Origin: Novosphingobium terrae
GTDB lineage: Bacteria > Pseudomonadota > Alphaproteobacteria > Sphingomonadales > Sphingomonadaceae
DNA: 64,000 nt
Assembly: GCF_017163935.1 (NCBI RefSeq)
Contig: NZ_JABVZR010000002.1
Span: 1,054,001 to 1,118,000, forward strand
Reading direction: 5' to 3'
A program made the position numbers and the translations under genes. Below the pieces are notes generated by a model, which was not told where the DNA came from, searched no databases, and saw only the letters and a program-made list of their open reading frames with translations. Shown here piece after piece: positions 1 to 7,905 of the stretch; position 1 is the stretch's first letter, and each line of letters begins with the position of its first letter.

Positions 1-422
1 TTTTCAAGCATATCCACCACCCGATGCAGCGTCAGAAGCGGTGAACGGGGCGCAAATGCGGCATGCGTCAAGGCGACCATCTCGGCCAGAAAATCGAGAT
101 CGAGCTGCTGAGGCCCGCTCATCGCCCCCAGAACGACTCCTGCCATCCCGCAGGCCGCGGCAGCCTTGATATCATCAGCAATCATCGCCTTTTCGCTCAC
201 CGTGTAGCGGAAATCGCCGGAGCGCGGCCGAATCAACGCCACAACTGGTATTGCCGTTCCAGCCAGAGCACGCATCAAACCGAAGGATGGCGTCAGACCA
301 CCACAGTCCAGCGCGCAGCACAGTTCGAGCCTCTCCGCACCACCCTGGACAGCGGCCCGCGCGCCCGCCTCATCTTCGACACATATCTCCAGGCATCTGA
401 TTTTATCGGATATTTGACGCAT
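1..422 (-). CDS. cutC: CutC family protein, 3' end beyond window
   Basis: The reverse strand is open from an ATG at 422 to the window edge, so the C-terminal part is missing. The translation carries CutC family hallmarks: an N-terminal 'LEICVED' strand, 'GGAERLELC', 'GGLTPSFGLM', 'IRPRSGDFRY', 'GVVLGA' and 'LTLHRVVDM'. These are the strands of the CutC TIM barrel. CutC was named for copper homeostasis, although its biochemical role is unsettled. I chose ATG 422 because 'GAGG' lies a few bases upstream; an in-frame ATG at 434 has no such site. The gene is divergent from the TonB receptor and has no evident link to the glycan locus. Confidence 0.88.
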   Translation of the reverse strand, partial: MRQISDKIRCLEICVEDEAGARAAVQGGAERLELCCALDCGGLTPSFGLMRALAGTAIPVVALIRPRSGDFRYTVSEKAMIADDIKAAAACGMAGVVLGAMSGPQQLDLDFLAEMVALTHAAFAPRSPLLTLHRVVDMLE

Positions 423-525
423 TGACGCCCTCATATTGATGCCGGCCAGCCGGCTCATTCACTGAAATTGCCGCAAAAACGCAACACTGTCGCCGCCTTG
501 AAAGAAAAATCAATTTCGTTATTGG

Positions 526-543
526 CATGGTAGCGGAACCATG
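526..543. promoter_or_regulatory. Palindrome CATGGT-N6-ACCATG, candidate operator
   Basis: A perfect 6+6 inverted repeat with a 6-bp centre lies about 120 bp before the TonB receptor start. Its TGGT...ACCA half-sites resemble those bound by sugar-responsive GntR/HutC (NagR, DasR) and LacI regulators. Binding by the GntR protein encoded at 21313-22071 is inferred. Confidence 0.45.
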
Positions 544-565
544 CTCTACGTAACGCATCCGATAA

Positions 566-578
566 TGGTAACATACCA
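566..578. promoter_or_regulatory. Palindrome TGGTA-N3-TACCA, second candidate operator
   Basis: This is a second perfect inverted repeat with TGGT...ACCA ends, 22 bp downstream of the palindrome at 526-543 and about 85 bp before the receptor start. Two related palindromes in one intergenic region favour a real regulator-binding region. No clear -35/-10 pair could be assigned. Confidence 0.45.
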
Positions 579-662
579 AAACAATGCAGGCATGAGCCTC
601 ATGTCTGGACACGGGATTTAGGGACACGGCTGCTTCGGCAGGTATTGAGGGGGTTTTCGAGC

Positions 663-3353
663 ATGGCACATAGCAAATCTGCACTGATGTACGGCAGCGC
701 GCTACTGGGTTTGATGGTTTCCACGGGCACCGTGCAAGCCCAGGACCAGGCCGCAGCAACGACATCGGACAATCCGATCGTCGTCAGCGGCATCCGCGCC
801 AGCCTCAAGTCTTCGATCGGGGTGAAGCGCGCCGCAAACGCCGTGATCGACGTGATCACGGCCGAGGGCATCGGCAAATTCCCTGACCGCAACGTGGCGG
901 AATCGCTGGCCCATATTCCGGGCGTCAGCGTCGACCACCAGTTCGGCGCGGGTGAGAAGGTCGCCATTCAGGGCACCGATCCGGCGCTCAACCGCATCCT
1001 GATCGACGATCACTCGATCGCCTCGACCGATTGGGGCGGCGCCCCCGGCGACGTTTCGGGCCGTACCTTCAACTACACGTTGCTGGCGCCCGAAATCGTC
1101 TCGCGCATCGAAGTCTACAAGTCGCCCGAAGCCCGTATTGACGAAGGCAGCCTGGGCGGCACGGTGATCGTGCGCACCCGTCAGCCGCTTGATCTCAAGC
1201 CCAACACCATCAATGGCTCAGTAGGCGGCACGTACAATGACCGTTCGAAGAAGGGCAATCCGCGCGCCTCTCTGATGTACAGCTGGCACAACAAGGACGC
1301 CACCTTCGGCGTTCTGGTCGCCGGAACCTATGACAAGCAGACGCTGACCCGCGCGGGCATCGAATACTTCGGCTATTCCACCGGCGCCGATTTCTTCAAC
1401 ACCAATGCCGACGGCACCTACACGCTGAAGAACCCGAACACCAAGGTCACCGGCGGTTCGCTGTCCGACCTTTACAATGCGCGCTATCCGGTGGGCATCA
1501 ACCATGCCTATTTCGTGCAGACGCGTGAGCGTATCGGCGCTCAGGGCGGCCTGCAGTGGAAGCCCAGCGACCGGCTGGAACTGTCGCTGACCGGCATGCA
1601 TATCCAGGCCAATTACAACAACTTCAGCCAGTCCGAATTCATCTATCCGGGCTGGGCCACCGGTCAGCTGCAGTCGGCCAATGTGTCGAACGGTCTGATC
1701 ACCTCGGCCAGCTTCGGTTCGACCACCCTGCCCTCGACCAGCTCCGAGCTGGACATGAACTATCGCAAGACCACCGTCACCAATGACAGTGCCAACCTTG
1801 CGTGGAAGTGGAAGGTCGGCAAGGCCACGATCAGCGGCAATGGCGGCTGGAGCAAGGCTTCGGGCGGCACCGATCCCGAATATCTGTTCAACATGCAAAG
1901 CAATGTCCCCTACAGCTTCAGCTATTCGGGCACGCAGACCAATGTGAACTATTCCAGCGATCCGTCCAACCCTGCCACCTTCTTCCGCGGTGACACGGCC
2001 AAGCCGGTCACGCTGGCTGACGGCACCACGATCAACGGCTATCAGATCGGCGGCATCAGCCGCTCGCTGACCACCGATGCCGAAGGTTACGGCCAGCTCG
2101 ACGCGGAAATCCCGGTCGATGATTCCTTCTTCAGCAAGGTTCGCCTTGGGGCCAAATACACCAGCCACGTCAACCGCCTCGATGCCTATGGTTCGCAGGT
2201 CTATTACACCTCGCAGGTCGGCCTCTCGAACTTCAGCACCATCCTGACCCCGGCGGGCGTGTTCTCGGGTCTGGGCGCCAGCGGCAACGCCAACCAGTTC
2301 GCCACCATGACCGCGCAGAATGTGATCAATGCGCTGAACAACGGCTATATTCTGGACACCGGCAAGGATCTGGGTTCCTCGTTCCGCGTGCTGGAAAAGA
2401 ACGCTGCCGCTTACGTCCAGCTCGATTTCGAGCGCGACAAGTGGCGCGGCAACCTCGGCTACCGCATGGTCTACACCAAGGACATCTCGGACTATGCCGA
2501 ATTTCCCAATGGCGCTTCCGTGGGCACGCCGACCCGCAGCAGCACCGATTATCTGAAGTTCCTGCCGGGCTTCAACGTGTCCTATCAGGCCACGCCTGAC
2601 CTGCTGCTGCGCGGATCGATCGCCGAAGTGATCGCCCGCCCGCGCTATGCCCAGCTGGCCGGTTCCTTCAGCCGCAACGACACGCAGTTCACCGCCAGCG
2701 GCGGCAATCCCGATCTGAAGCCTTACCAGTCGTGGAATTTCGAGGCTTCGGCGGAGTGGTATTTCCGCCCCGGCGCGCTGTTCTCGCTTGAATATTTCCG
2801 CCGTCAGATCCAGTCCTACATCGTGACGACCACCAACAACCAGTCGCTGCTCAACACGCTGACCGGCCAGTATGCGACCTATTCGGTCAGCTCGCCGATC
2901 AACGCGTCGAATGCGGTGGTGAACGGTGTGTCGGCCTCGTTCCAGGCGCCGATCTGGGGTGGCTTCGGCATCCAGACCAACTATACTTTCGCCGTCGATC
3001 AGAAGGGCACCGATGCAGCGGGCGACCAGCTGAACCTGCCCTACCTCTCGCGCCACACGATCAATGTGATCCCCTATTACGAAAAGGGGAAATTCCAGGC
3101 GCGTGTCAGCTGGAACTACCGCACCCATTATTTCACGGGTATCGGTCGCCTGAACTCGGTGGACAGCACCGATGGCTATCATCAGCTTGACTTCTCGGCA
3201 GGCTACAAGATCAACGAGCACTTTACCGTCAACTTCAACGCCCAGAACCTTCTGGACTCGACCTACTACTCCTACAGCGGCACGAAGGACGCGCCGACAG
3301 CCCTCTACAAGAATGGCCGTACCTTCTCGGGTTCGGCATCCTTCACCTTCTGA
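663..3353 (+). CDS. TonB-dependent outer-membrane receptor (glycan uptake)
   Basis: This 896-aa TonB-dependent receptor of the Xanthomonas/Caulobacter type (TIGR01782-like) imports oligosaccharides across the outer membrane using TonB energy. A signal peptide of about 27 residues ends near 'VQAQ'. The plug domain follows, with 'IVVSGIRASL', 'NVAESLAHIPGVSV', 'GLGGTV'-type 'GSLGGTVIVRTR' and the 'EVYKSPEA' segment. The rest is beta-barrel and ends in the typical 'SASFTF' terminal strand with C-terminal Phe. ATG 663 has a 'GAGGGGG' ribosome site, whereas the TTG at 645 does not. The gene precedes the glycosidase operon and follows two operator-like palindromes. The substrate is probably an N-glycan fragment, inferred only from the neighbours. 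Confidence 0.93.
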   Translation: MAHSKSALMYGSALLGLMVSTGTVQAQDQAAATTSDNPIVVSGIRASLKSSIGVKRAANAVIDVITAEGIGKFPDRNVAESLAHIPGVSVDHQFGAGEKVAIQGTDPALNRILIDDHSIASTDWGGAPGDVSGRTFNYTLLAPEIVSRIEVYKSPEARIDEGSLGGTVIVRTRQPLDLKPNTINGSVGGTYNDRSKKGNPRASLMYSWHNKDATFGVLVAGTYDKQTLTRAGIEYFGYSTGADFFNTNADGTYTLKNPNTKVTGGSLSDLYNARYPVGINHAYFVQTRERIGAQGGLQWKPSDRLELSLTGMHIQANYNNFSQSEFIYPGWATGQLQSANVSNGLITSASFGSTTLPSTSSELDMNYRKTTVTNDSANLAWKWKVGKATISGNGGWSKASGGTDPEYLFNMQSNVPYSFSYSGTQTNVNYSSDPSNPATFFRGDTAKPVTLADGTTINGYQIGGISRSLTTDAEGYGQLDAEIPVDDSFFSKVRLGAKYTSHVNRLDAYGSQVYYTSQVGLSNFSTILTPAGVFSGLGASGNANQFATMTAQNVINALNNGYILDTGKDLGSSFRVLEKNAAAYVQLDFERDKWRGNLGYRMVYTKDISDYAEFPNGASVGTPTRSSTDYLKFLPGFNVSYQATPDLLLRGSIAEVIARPRYAQLAGSFSRNDTQFTASGGNPDLKPYQSWNFEASAEWYFRPGALFSLEYFRRQIQSYIVTTTNNQSLLNTLTGQYATYSVSSPINASNAVVNGVSASFQAPIWGGFGIQTNYTFAVDQKGTDAAGDQLNLPYLSRHTINVIPYYEKGKFQARVSWNYRTHYFTGIGRLNSVDSTDGYHQLDFSAGYKINEHFTVNFNAQNLLDSTYYSYSGTKDAPTALYKNGRTFSGSASFTF

Positions 3354-3359
3354 CGACAG

Positions 3360-3394
3360 CAGGGCGTCCGGTTTACGCCGGGCGCCCTGTTTTT
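3360..3394 (+). terminator. Rho-independent terminator after the TonB receptor
   Basis: Inverted repeat CAGGGCG-T-CCGG / CCGG-G-CGCCCTG with a 6-base loop is followed directly by five T residues. It sits between the receptor stop and the first glycosidase. It probably reduces rather than abolishes read-through, giving more receptor than enzyme transcript (inference). Confidence 0.75.
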
Positions 3395-3421
3395 ATACAA
3401 GACCAATTGAAACGGGGCGTC

Positions 3422-5602
3422 ATGAAAACTCTGGGTCTGGCCAAATTCCCTCTGGCCAATCCTCGTTTGCTCGGTCTGCTGCTGGCGGCGGGCTGGCCTT
3501 TGGCCAGTGCCCAGGCCGAAAGCATCGATCTGGATGCGGGCTGGCATTTCCGTTTCGCCGGGCAGAATACCTCGCTGGCGCCCGCCCAAACAGAATCCCC
3601 CGGCACCGAGCGTGTCGATCTGCCCCACAGCTGGAATCTATCGCGCGGCGCCGAGGCCGATGGCATCGGCTGGTACGCGCGCGAACTGGTGCTGCCTCAG
3701 GCGCTGGCCGGGCAGCATATGGAGCTGCATTTCGGCGCCGTGTTCTACAAGGCGCGGATCTGGGTCAATGGCGTGGAGGCTGGCGCCCATGAAGGCGGCC
3801 ATACCGCCTTCGATCTCGACGTGTCGAAACTGCTGCATCCCGGCGCCAACCGCATCGCGGTGATGGTCGACAACCGGCCCGGCTTTGCCACCATTCCCGG
3901 CTATGCCATGCGCCTCAAGGCCTCGGGCAATGTCTGGTATGACTGGTGGCGCGGCGGCGGGATCACCCGCGACGTTTCGCTGCGCATCTCGGACGGCGGG
4001 CTGATCCGGGGGCAAAAGCTGAGCCAGACCCTGTCGGCGGAAAAGGGCAGCGTCAGCGCCCATATCAGCCTCGACAATGTGGATGGCAAAAACCGCAACT
4101 TCACCGTGACCACCCTGCTGACCGATCCTGATGGTCGGCCTGCCGGGGAAGCCCATCGGCAGATCACGCTGCCCGCACATCAGTCCGGCAGCGTGGATGC
4201 CGCGCTGACCGTACCGCATCCGCAGCTGTGGAACATCGGCGACGGGCGCCTTTACGAGGTCACCACGAAGCTCAGTGACGAGCAGGGCCGCCTGCTGGAC
4301 GAAAAGCGCGACACGCTGGGCTTCCGCACCATCGCCCTGCGTGACCGCAAGCTTTATGTAAACGGCCAGCCGGTCCGCCTCTCGGGCGTCTCGCGCCATG
4401 AGGATTCGCCTTGGGAAGGCGCCGCCGAAACGCGCGGCACGATCCTGAAGGATTACCGCGATCTGGCTGAGCTGCACACCACGCTGACCCGCCCGATCCA
4501 TTACCCCCAGCCCGAAACGGTGTTCGATATCGCCGATCGCGCGGGAATGCTGCTGATCCCGGAGATCCCGGTCTGGCAGATGAAGGCCGAGCAGCTTGGC
4601 GATCCGCGCCTGCTGGAACTGGCGAAGCGCATGACCGCCGAGGTGGTGGCGCAATCAGGCAATCATCCCAGCATTCTGGCCTGGAGCGTGATGAATGAAT
4701 GCGATTCCTCCTCGCCGCAGGGGGCCGCCTATGTCGCGGCGATGAAGGCGCATCTCAATCGCATCGATCCGGGCCGTTTCGTCACTTTCGCCGATTCCGA
4801 TGTCTCGACCCATCCCGCGCCCCGCACAACGGCGCTGGCGGCGGCGGATTTCATCATGGCCAATGCCTATTTCGGCACATGGAGCGGCGCGGCCAGCGGC
4901 GTGGGCCCATGGCTGGCGGCGATGGACAAGACCTGGCCCGACAAGATGCTGGTCATCTCAGAATTCGGCTGGCCCGGCCCCTTCTCGGCAGACAGCACCA
5001 GCGCCGATCGCGACCGCACGCAGAACCTGCGCGAGCAGATGGCGGCCTTTGCCGCACGGCCTTTTGTCGGCGGCACGATTTTCTGGGATTATCAGGATTA
5101 TCGCTCCAACAAGAACCTCTTCGCGCCGCAGGAGGATGGCTATGTCGATCACGGTCTGGTCGACAAGGACCGCCAGCGCCGCCCCAGCTTTGCCGCCTGG
5201 GAAGAGGTGAACCGCCCCCTGCATGCCAGCGTGCAATGGAGCTATGCCAATGGCGCGCCCGCAGGCTTCACCGTGACGCTGGTGGCCAATGCGGCGGGCA
5301 GCCTGCCCTCCTATCCGCTCAGCCATCTGCGCCTGCACTGGCAGGCCATCGGCAAGGATCGCAGCCTGCTGGCGCAGGGCGATCAGGCGCTGCCCCTGAT
5401 GGGCCCCGGCGCACTGGACCACCTCGATCTGACCGGCGCATGGCCGCGCGTCGATGGCCCGGTGCAGCTGCAGGTCGAGGTCCGCAATGCGCAGGGCCTA
5501 CCGGCCATGGCGCAGAATTTCGATTACCTTCCCTTCAAGGCGGGCAGCGCGCCCTTCCCGCCCGATCCTTCCCAAATTCCAGCTGAGGCGGTGTCCCGAT
5601 GA
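3422..5602 (+). CDS. GH2 glycosidase, beta-galactosidase-like
   Basis: This is a 726-aa secreted glycoside hydrolase of family 2. A signal peptide ending about 'ASAQA' is followed by the sugar-binding jelly roll ('HSWNL', 'GWYARELVLP', 'WVNGVEAG'), an Ig-like domain, and the TIM barrel. The acid/base is E426 ('VMNE') and the nucleophile E514 ('ISEFGW'); both GH2 catalytic residues are present. ATG 3422 follows 'CGGGGCGTC'. In this setting it would remove terminal beta-galactose, such as that of Lewis-a antennae of plant N-glycans, but beta-glucuronidase or another GH2 activity cannot be excluded from sequence. The stop overlaps the next start by 4 bp. Confidence 0.85.
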   Translation: MKTLGLAKFPLANPRLLGLLLAAGWPLASAQAESIDLDAGWHFRFAGQNTSLAPAQTESPGTERVDLPHSWNLSRGAEADGIGWYARELVLPQALAGQHMELHFGAVFYKARIWVNGVEAGAHEGGHTAFDLDVSKLLHPGANRIAVMVDNRPGFATIPGYAMRLKASGNVWYDWWRGGGITRDVSLRISDGGLIRGQKLSQTLSAEKGSVSAHISLDNVDGKNRNFTVTTLLTDPDGRPAGEAHRQITLPAHQSGSVDAALTVPHPQLWNIGDGRLYEVTTKLSDEQGRLLDEKRDTLGFRTIALRDRKLYVNGQPVRLSGVSRHEDSPWEGAAETRGTILKDYRDLAELHTTLTRPIHYPQPETVFDIADRAGMLLIPEIPVWQMKAEQLGDPRLLELAKRMTAEVVAQSGNHPSILAWSVMNECDSSSPQGAAYVAAMKAHLNRIDPGRFVTFADSDVSTHPAPRTTALAAADFIMANAYFGTWSGAASGVGPWLAAMDKTWPDKMLVISEFGWPGPFSADSTSADRDRTQNLREQMAAFAARPFVGGTIFWDYQDYRSNKNLFAPQEDGYVDHGLVDKDRQRRPSFAAWEEVNRPLHASVQWSYANGAPAGFTVTLVANAAGSLPSYPLSHLRLHWQAIGKDRSLLAQGDQALPLMGPGALDHLDLTGAWPRVDGPVQLQVEVRNAQGLPAMAQNFDYLPFKAGSAPFPPDPSQIPAEAVSR

Positions 5603-7905
5603 AAGCTCTGCATGTCCTGTCGCTCGCTCTGGCGGCCACGATCAGCGCCCCGGCCATGGCATCGAGCCTGCCGCCGCTGATCCCGATGCCCGCGAAGATC
5701 ACCCCTCAGCCGGGCACGCTGACGATTGCCAACAACGCCGCCATCACCCTGCCCGAGGGCGACAAAGGCGCCCGGATCGCCGCCAGCCTGCTGATCGAGA
5801 AGGTGGCAAAGGATCGCGGGCTGACGCTCTCGACCGGCACCAAGGGCGTGATCCATATCACCCGCGATGCCAGCCTGCCCGGCGATGAAGCCTATCGGCT
5901 GGAGGTCAGCGCCAAGGGCGTCACGCTCGCCGCCAAGGGCGATGCCGGGCTGGTCTATGCCGCGATGACGCTGGCACAGCTGCTGAGCCCCGACGCGCAT
6001 GTCGGCGCCCCGGTACGCCTCTCTGCCATGCAGATCGCCGACGCGCCGCGCTTCAAATGGCGCGGGGTGATGCTGGATACGGCGCGCCACTTCCTGCCCA
6101 CCAGCGCAATCTATGCCACCATCGACCAGATGGCTGCCCACAAGCTCAACACGCTGCATCTGCATCTCACCGACGATCAGGGCTGGCGCATCGAGATCAA
6201 GCGCTATCCCGATCTCACCCGCATCGGCGCCTGGCGTACCCCGCCCTCGGCCGGCGGCGCCCCGGGCGAGAAGGTCGGCGGCTTCTACACGCAGGATGAG
6301 CTGAAGGCACTGGTCGCCTATGCCGCCCAGCGCGGCATCACCATCGTGCCCGAAATCGACCTGCCCGGCCATGCGCAGGCCGCCGTGGCCGCCTATCCCG
6401 AGATCGGCGTGCTGGGCGCCCGGCCCGATGTCAGTCATGACTGGGGCATCAACCCCTATCTTTTCAATGTGAACGATCACTCGGTGGGCTTTATCAAGAA
6501 TGTGCTTGATGAGCTGATGGCGATCTTCCCCTCGCAATACATCCATCTGGGCGGCGACGAAGCCATCAAGGATCAGTGGCAGCGCTCGCCCGAGGTGCAG
6601 GCGAAGATGAAGGCGCTGGGCATCACCAGCGAAAACGCCATGCAAAGCTGGCTGATCGACCAGCTGGGCACCTATCTGGCGCAGCATGGCCGCCGCCTGA
6701 TCGGCTGGGATGAAATCCTTGAGGGCGGTCTGCCGCCTTCAGCCTCGGTGATGTCATGGCGCGGCGACAAGGGCGCGGTGGATGCCGCCAACCAGAACCA
6801 TGATGTGGTGCTGGCCCCGGCCCCCACGCTTTATATGGACAGCGTGCAGAGCCGCCGCGCCGATGAATCCGCCGGGCGCCTCTTCACCGTGACACTGGCC
6901 GATCTCTACAATTACGATCCCTTCCCCAAGGGCCTGCCCGCCGACAAGGCCGGGCATATTCTGGGCGCGGAAATCACGGCCTTCTCCGAATATCTCACCA
7001 CGCCGCGCGCGGTGCAGCATGTGCTGTTCCCGCGCCTGGACGCATTGTCAGAAGTGGTCTGGTCGGCGCCGGCGCAGCATGACTGGCAGGGTTTCCTCAC
7101 CCGCCTTCAGCCCCAGCGCCTGCGCTACACCCGCGAGGGGATCAACGATGCCGACAGCGCCTTTGCCGTGGATTTCGCGCTTCAGGGCCCACGCAGCCAG
7201 CTGTTGACCCGCAAGGAAGGCACGGTGGCCATCGCCACCCAGACCGGCTTCGGCCAGATCCGCTACACCACCGATGGCCGCGAACCGACGGCCCGTTCTC
7301 CGCTCTACAAGCAGCCGGTGGCGGTGAAGCTGGGTCAGGTGCTGAAGGCCGCTGCCTTTGACGGCACCCTGCCCACCGCCCAAAGCCGCAGCTTCGACCT
7401 TTCTACCACCAGCCTGCTGCGCTGGAACAACCCCGATCTGGTCGCCTGCCCCAAGGGTGCGCTGGGCCACCGCGTGCCGCTGACCTCCGAGGCGCCAGAC
7501 GGCAGCCCGGTGTTCAACGTCAACCTCTTCGACGATTGCATCATGGCCCCCGCCGTGCCCACCGATGCCCCGCGCAAATTCACGGTGGATGTCGCGCGTC
7601 TGGCCCGCCATTACGGTCTGGCCTATGAGGCGACCAAGCAGATCTGGCATTACAGCACCAGCCCTCATGGCGAGCTGGTGATGCGGGTTGGCGGCTGCGA
7701 GGGCGATATCCCGGGGGGGGGCCCCAAGGGTCAGGTGATCGCCACCTTCCCGCTGCCCGATCCCGCCACCGCACCCAACCGCTTCCAGCTGACGGGCACG
7801 GTTCCAGCGGGCACCGGCGACCAGAACGTCTGCATGCTCTTCACCGCGCCGATCAGCGGGGCCTTCTACACGGTCGCCTCGCTCCAGCTGGAACCCGCTT
7901 CGTGA
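5599..7905 (+). CDS. GH20 beta-N-acetylhexosaminidase
   Basis: This 768-aa secreted family 20 hexosaminidase removes terminal beta-GlcNAc or GalNAc by substrate-assisted catalysis. It has a signal peptide (ends about 'PAMAS'), a GH20b N-domain, then the catalytic barrel with 'HLHLTDDQGWRIEIK', 'PEIDLPGH' and the catalytic pair D320-E321 in 'HLGGDEA'. A C-terminal region (from about residue 530) contains a chitobiase-like segment ('IRYTTDGREPT') and a further beta domain. Its ATG overlaps the preceding stop (ATGA). An uninterrupted run of nine G (7713-7721) lies inside the coding sequence near the C-terminus. The likely role is trimming antennary GlcNAc from complex N-glycans. Confidence 0.93.
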   Translation: MKALHVLSLALAATISAPAMASSLPPLIPMPAKITPQPGTLTIANNAAITLPEGDKGARIAASLLIEKVAKDRGLTLSTGTKGVIHITRDASLPGDEAYRLEVSAKGVTLAAKGDAGLVYAAMTLAQLLSPDAHVGAPVRLSAMQIADAPRFKWRGVMLDTARHFLPTSAIYATIDQMAAHKLNTLHLHLTDDQGWRIEIKRYPDLTRIGAWRTPPSAGGAPGEKVGGFYTQDELKALVAYAAQRGITIVPEIDLPGHAQAAVAAYPEIGVLGARPDVSHDWGINPYLFNVNDHSVGFIKNVLDELMAIFPSQYIHLGGDEAIKDQWQRSPEVQAKMKALGITSENAMQSWLIDQLGTYLAQHGRRLIGWDEILEGGLPPSASVMSWRGDKGAVDAANQNHDVVLAPAPTLYMDSVQSRRADESAGRLFTVTLADLYNYDPFPKGLPADKAGHILGAEITAFSEYLTTPRAVQHVLFPRLDALSEVVWSAPAQHDWQGFLTRLQPQRLRYTREGINDADSAFAVDFALQGPRSQLLTRKEGTVAIATQTGFGQIRYTTDGREPTARSPLYKQPVAVKLGQVLKAAAFDGTLPTAQSRSFDLSTTSLLRWNNPDLVACPKGALGHRVPLTSEAPDGSPVFNVNLFDDCIMAPAVPTDAPRKFTVDVARLARHYGLAYEATKQIWHYSTSPHGELVMRVGGCEGDIPGGGPKGQVIATFPLPDPATAPNRFQLTGTVPAGTGDQNVCMLFTAPISGAFYTVASLQLEPAS

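Noticed and set aside
645..662. TTG at 645 as the start of the TonB receptor
   Set aside because: The ATG at 663 has a strong GAGGGGG ribosome site and gives a normal signal peptide.
1218..3221. Long reverse open frame (667 codons) opposite the TonB receptor
   Set aside because: It is a codon-bias shadow of a GC-rich gene; the translation is low-complexity G/R/A/V with no domain, and the forward frame is a clear receptor.
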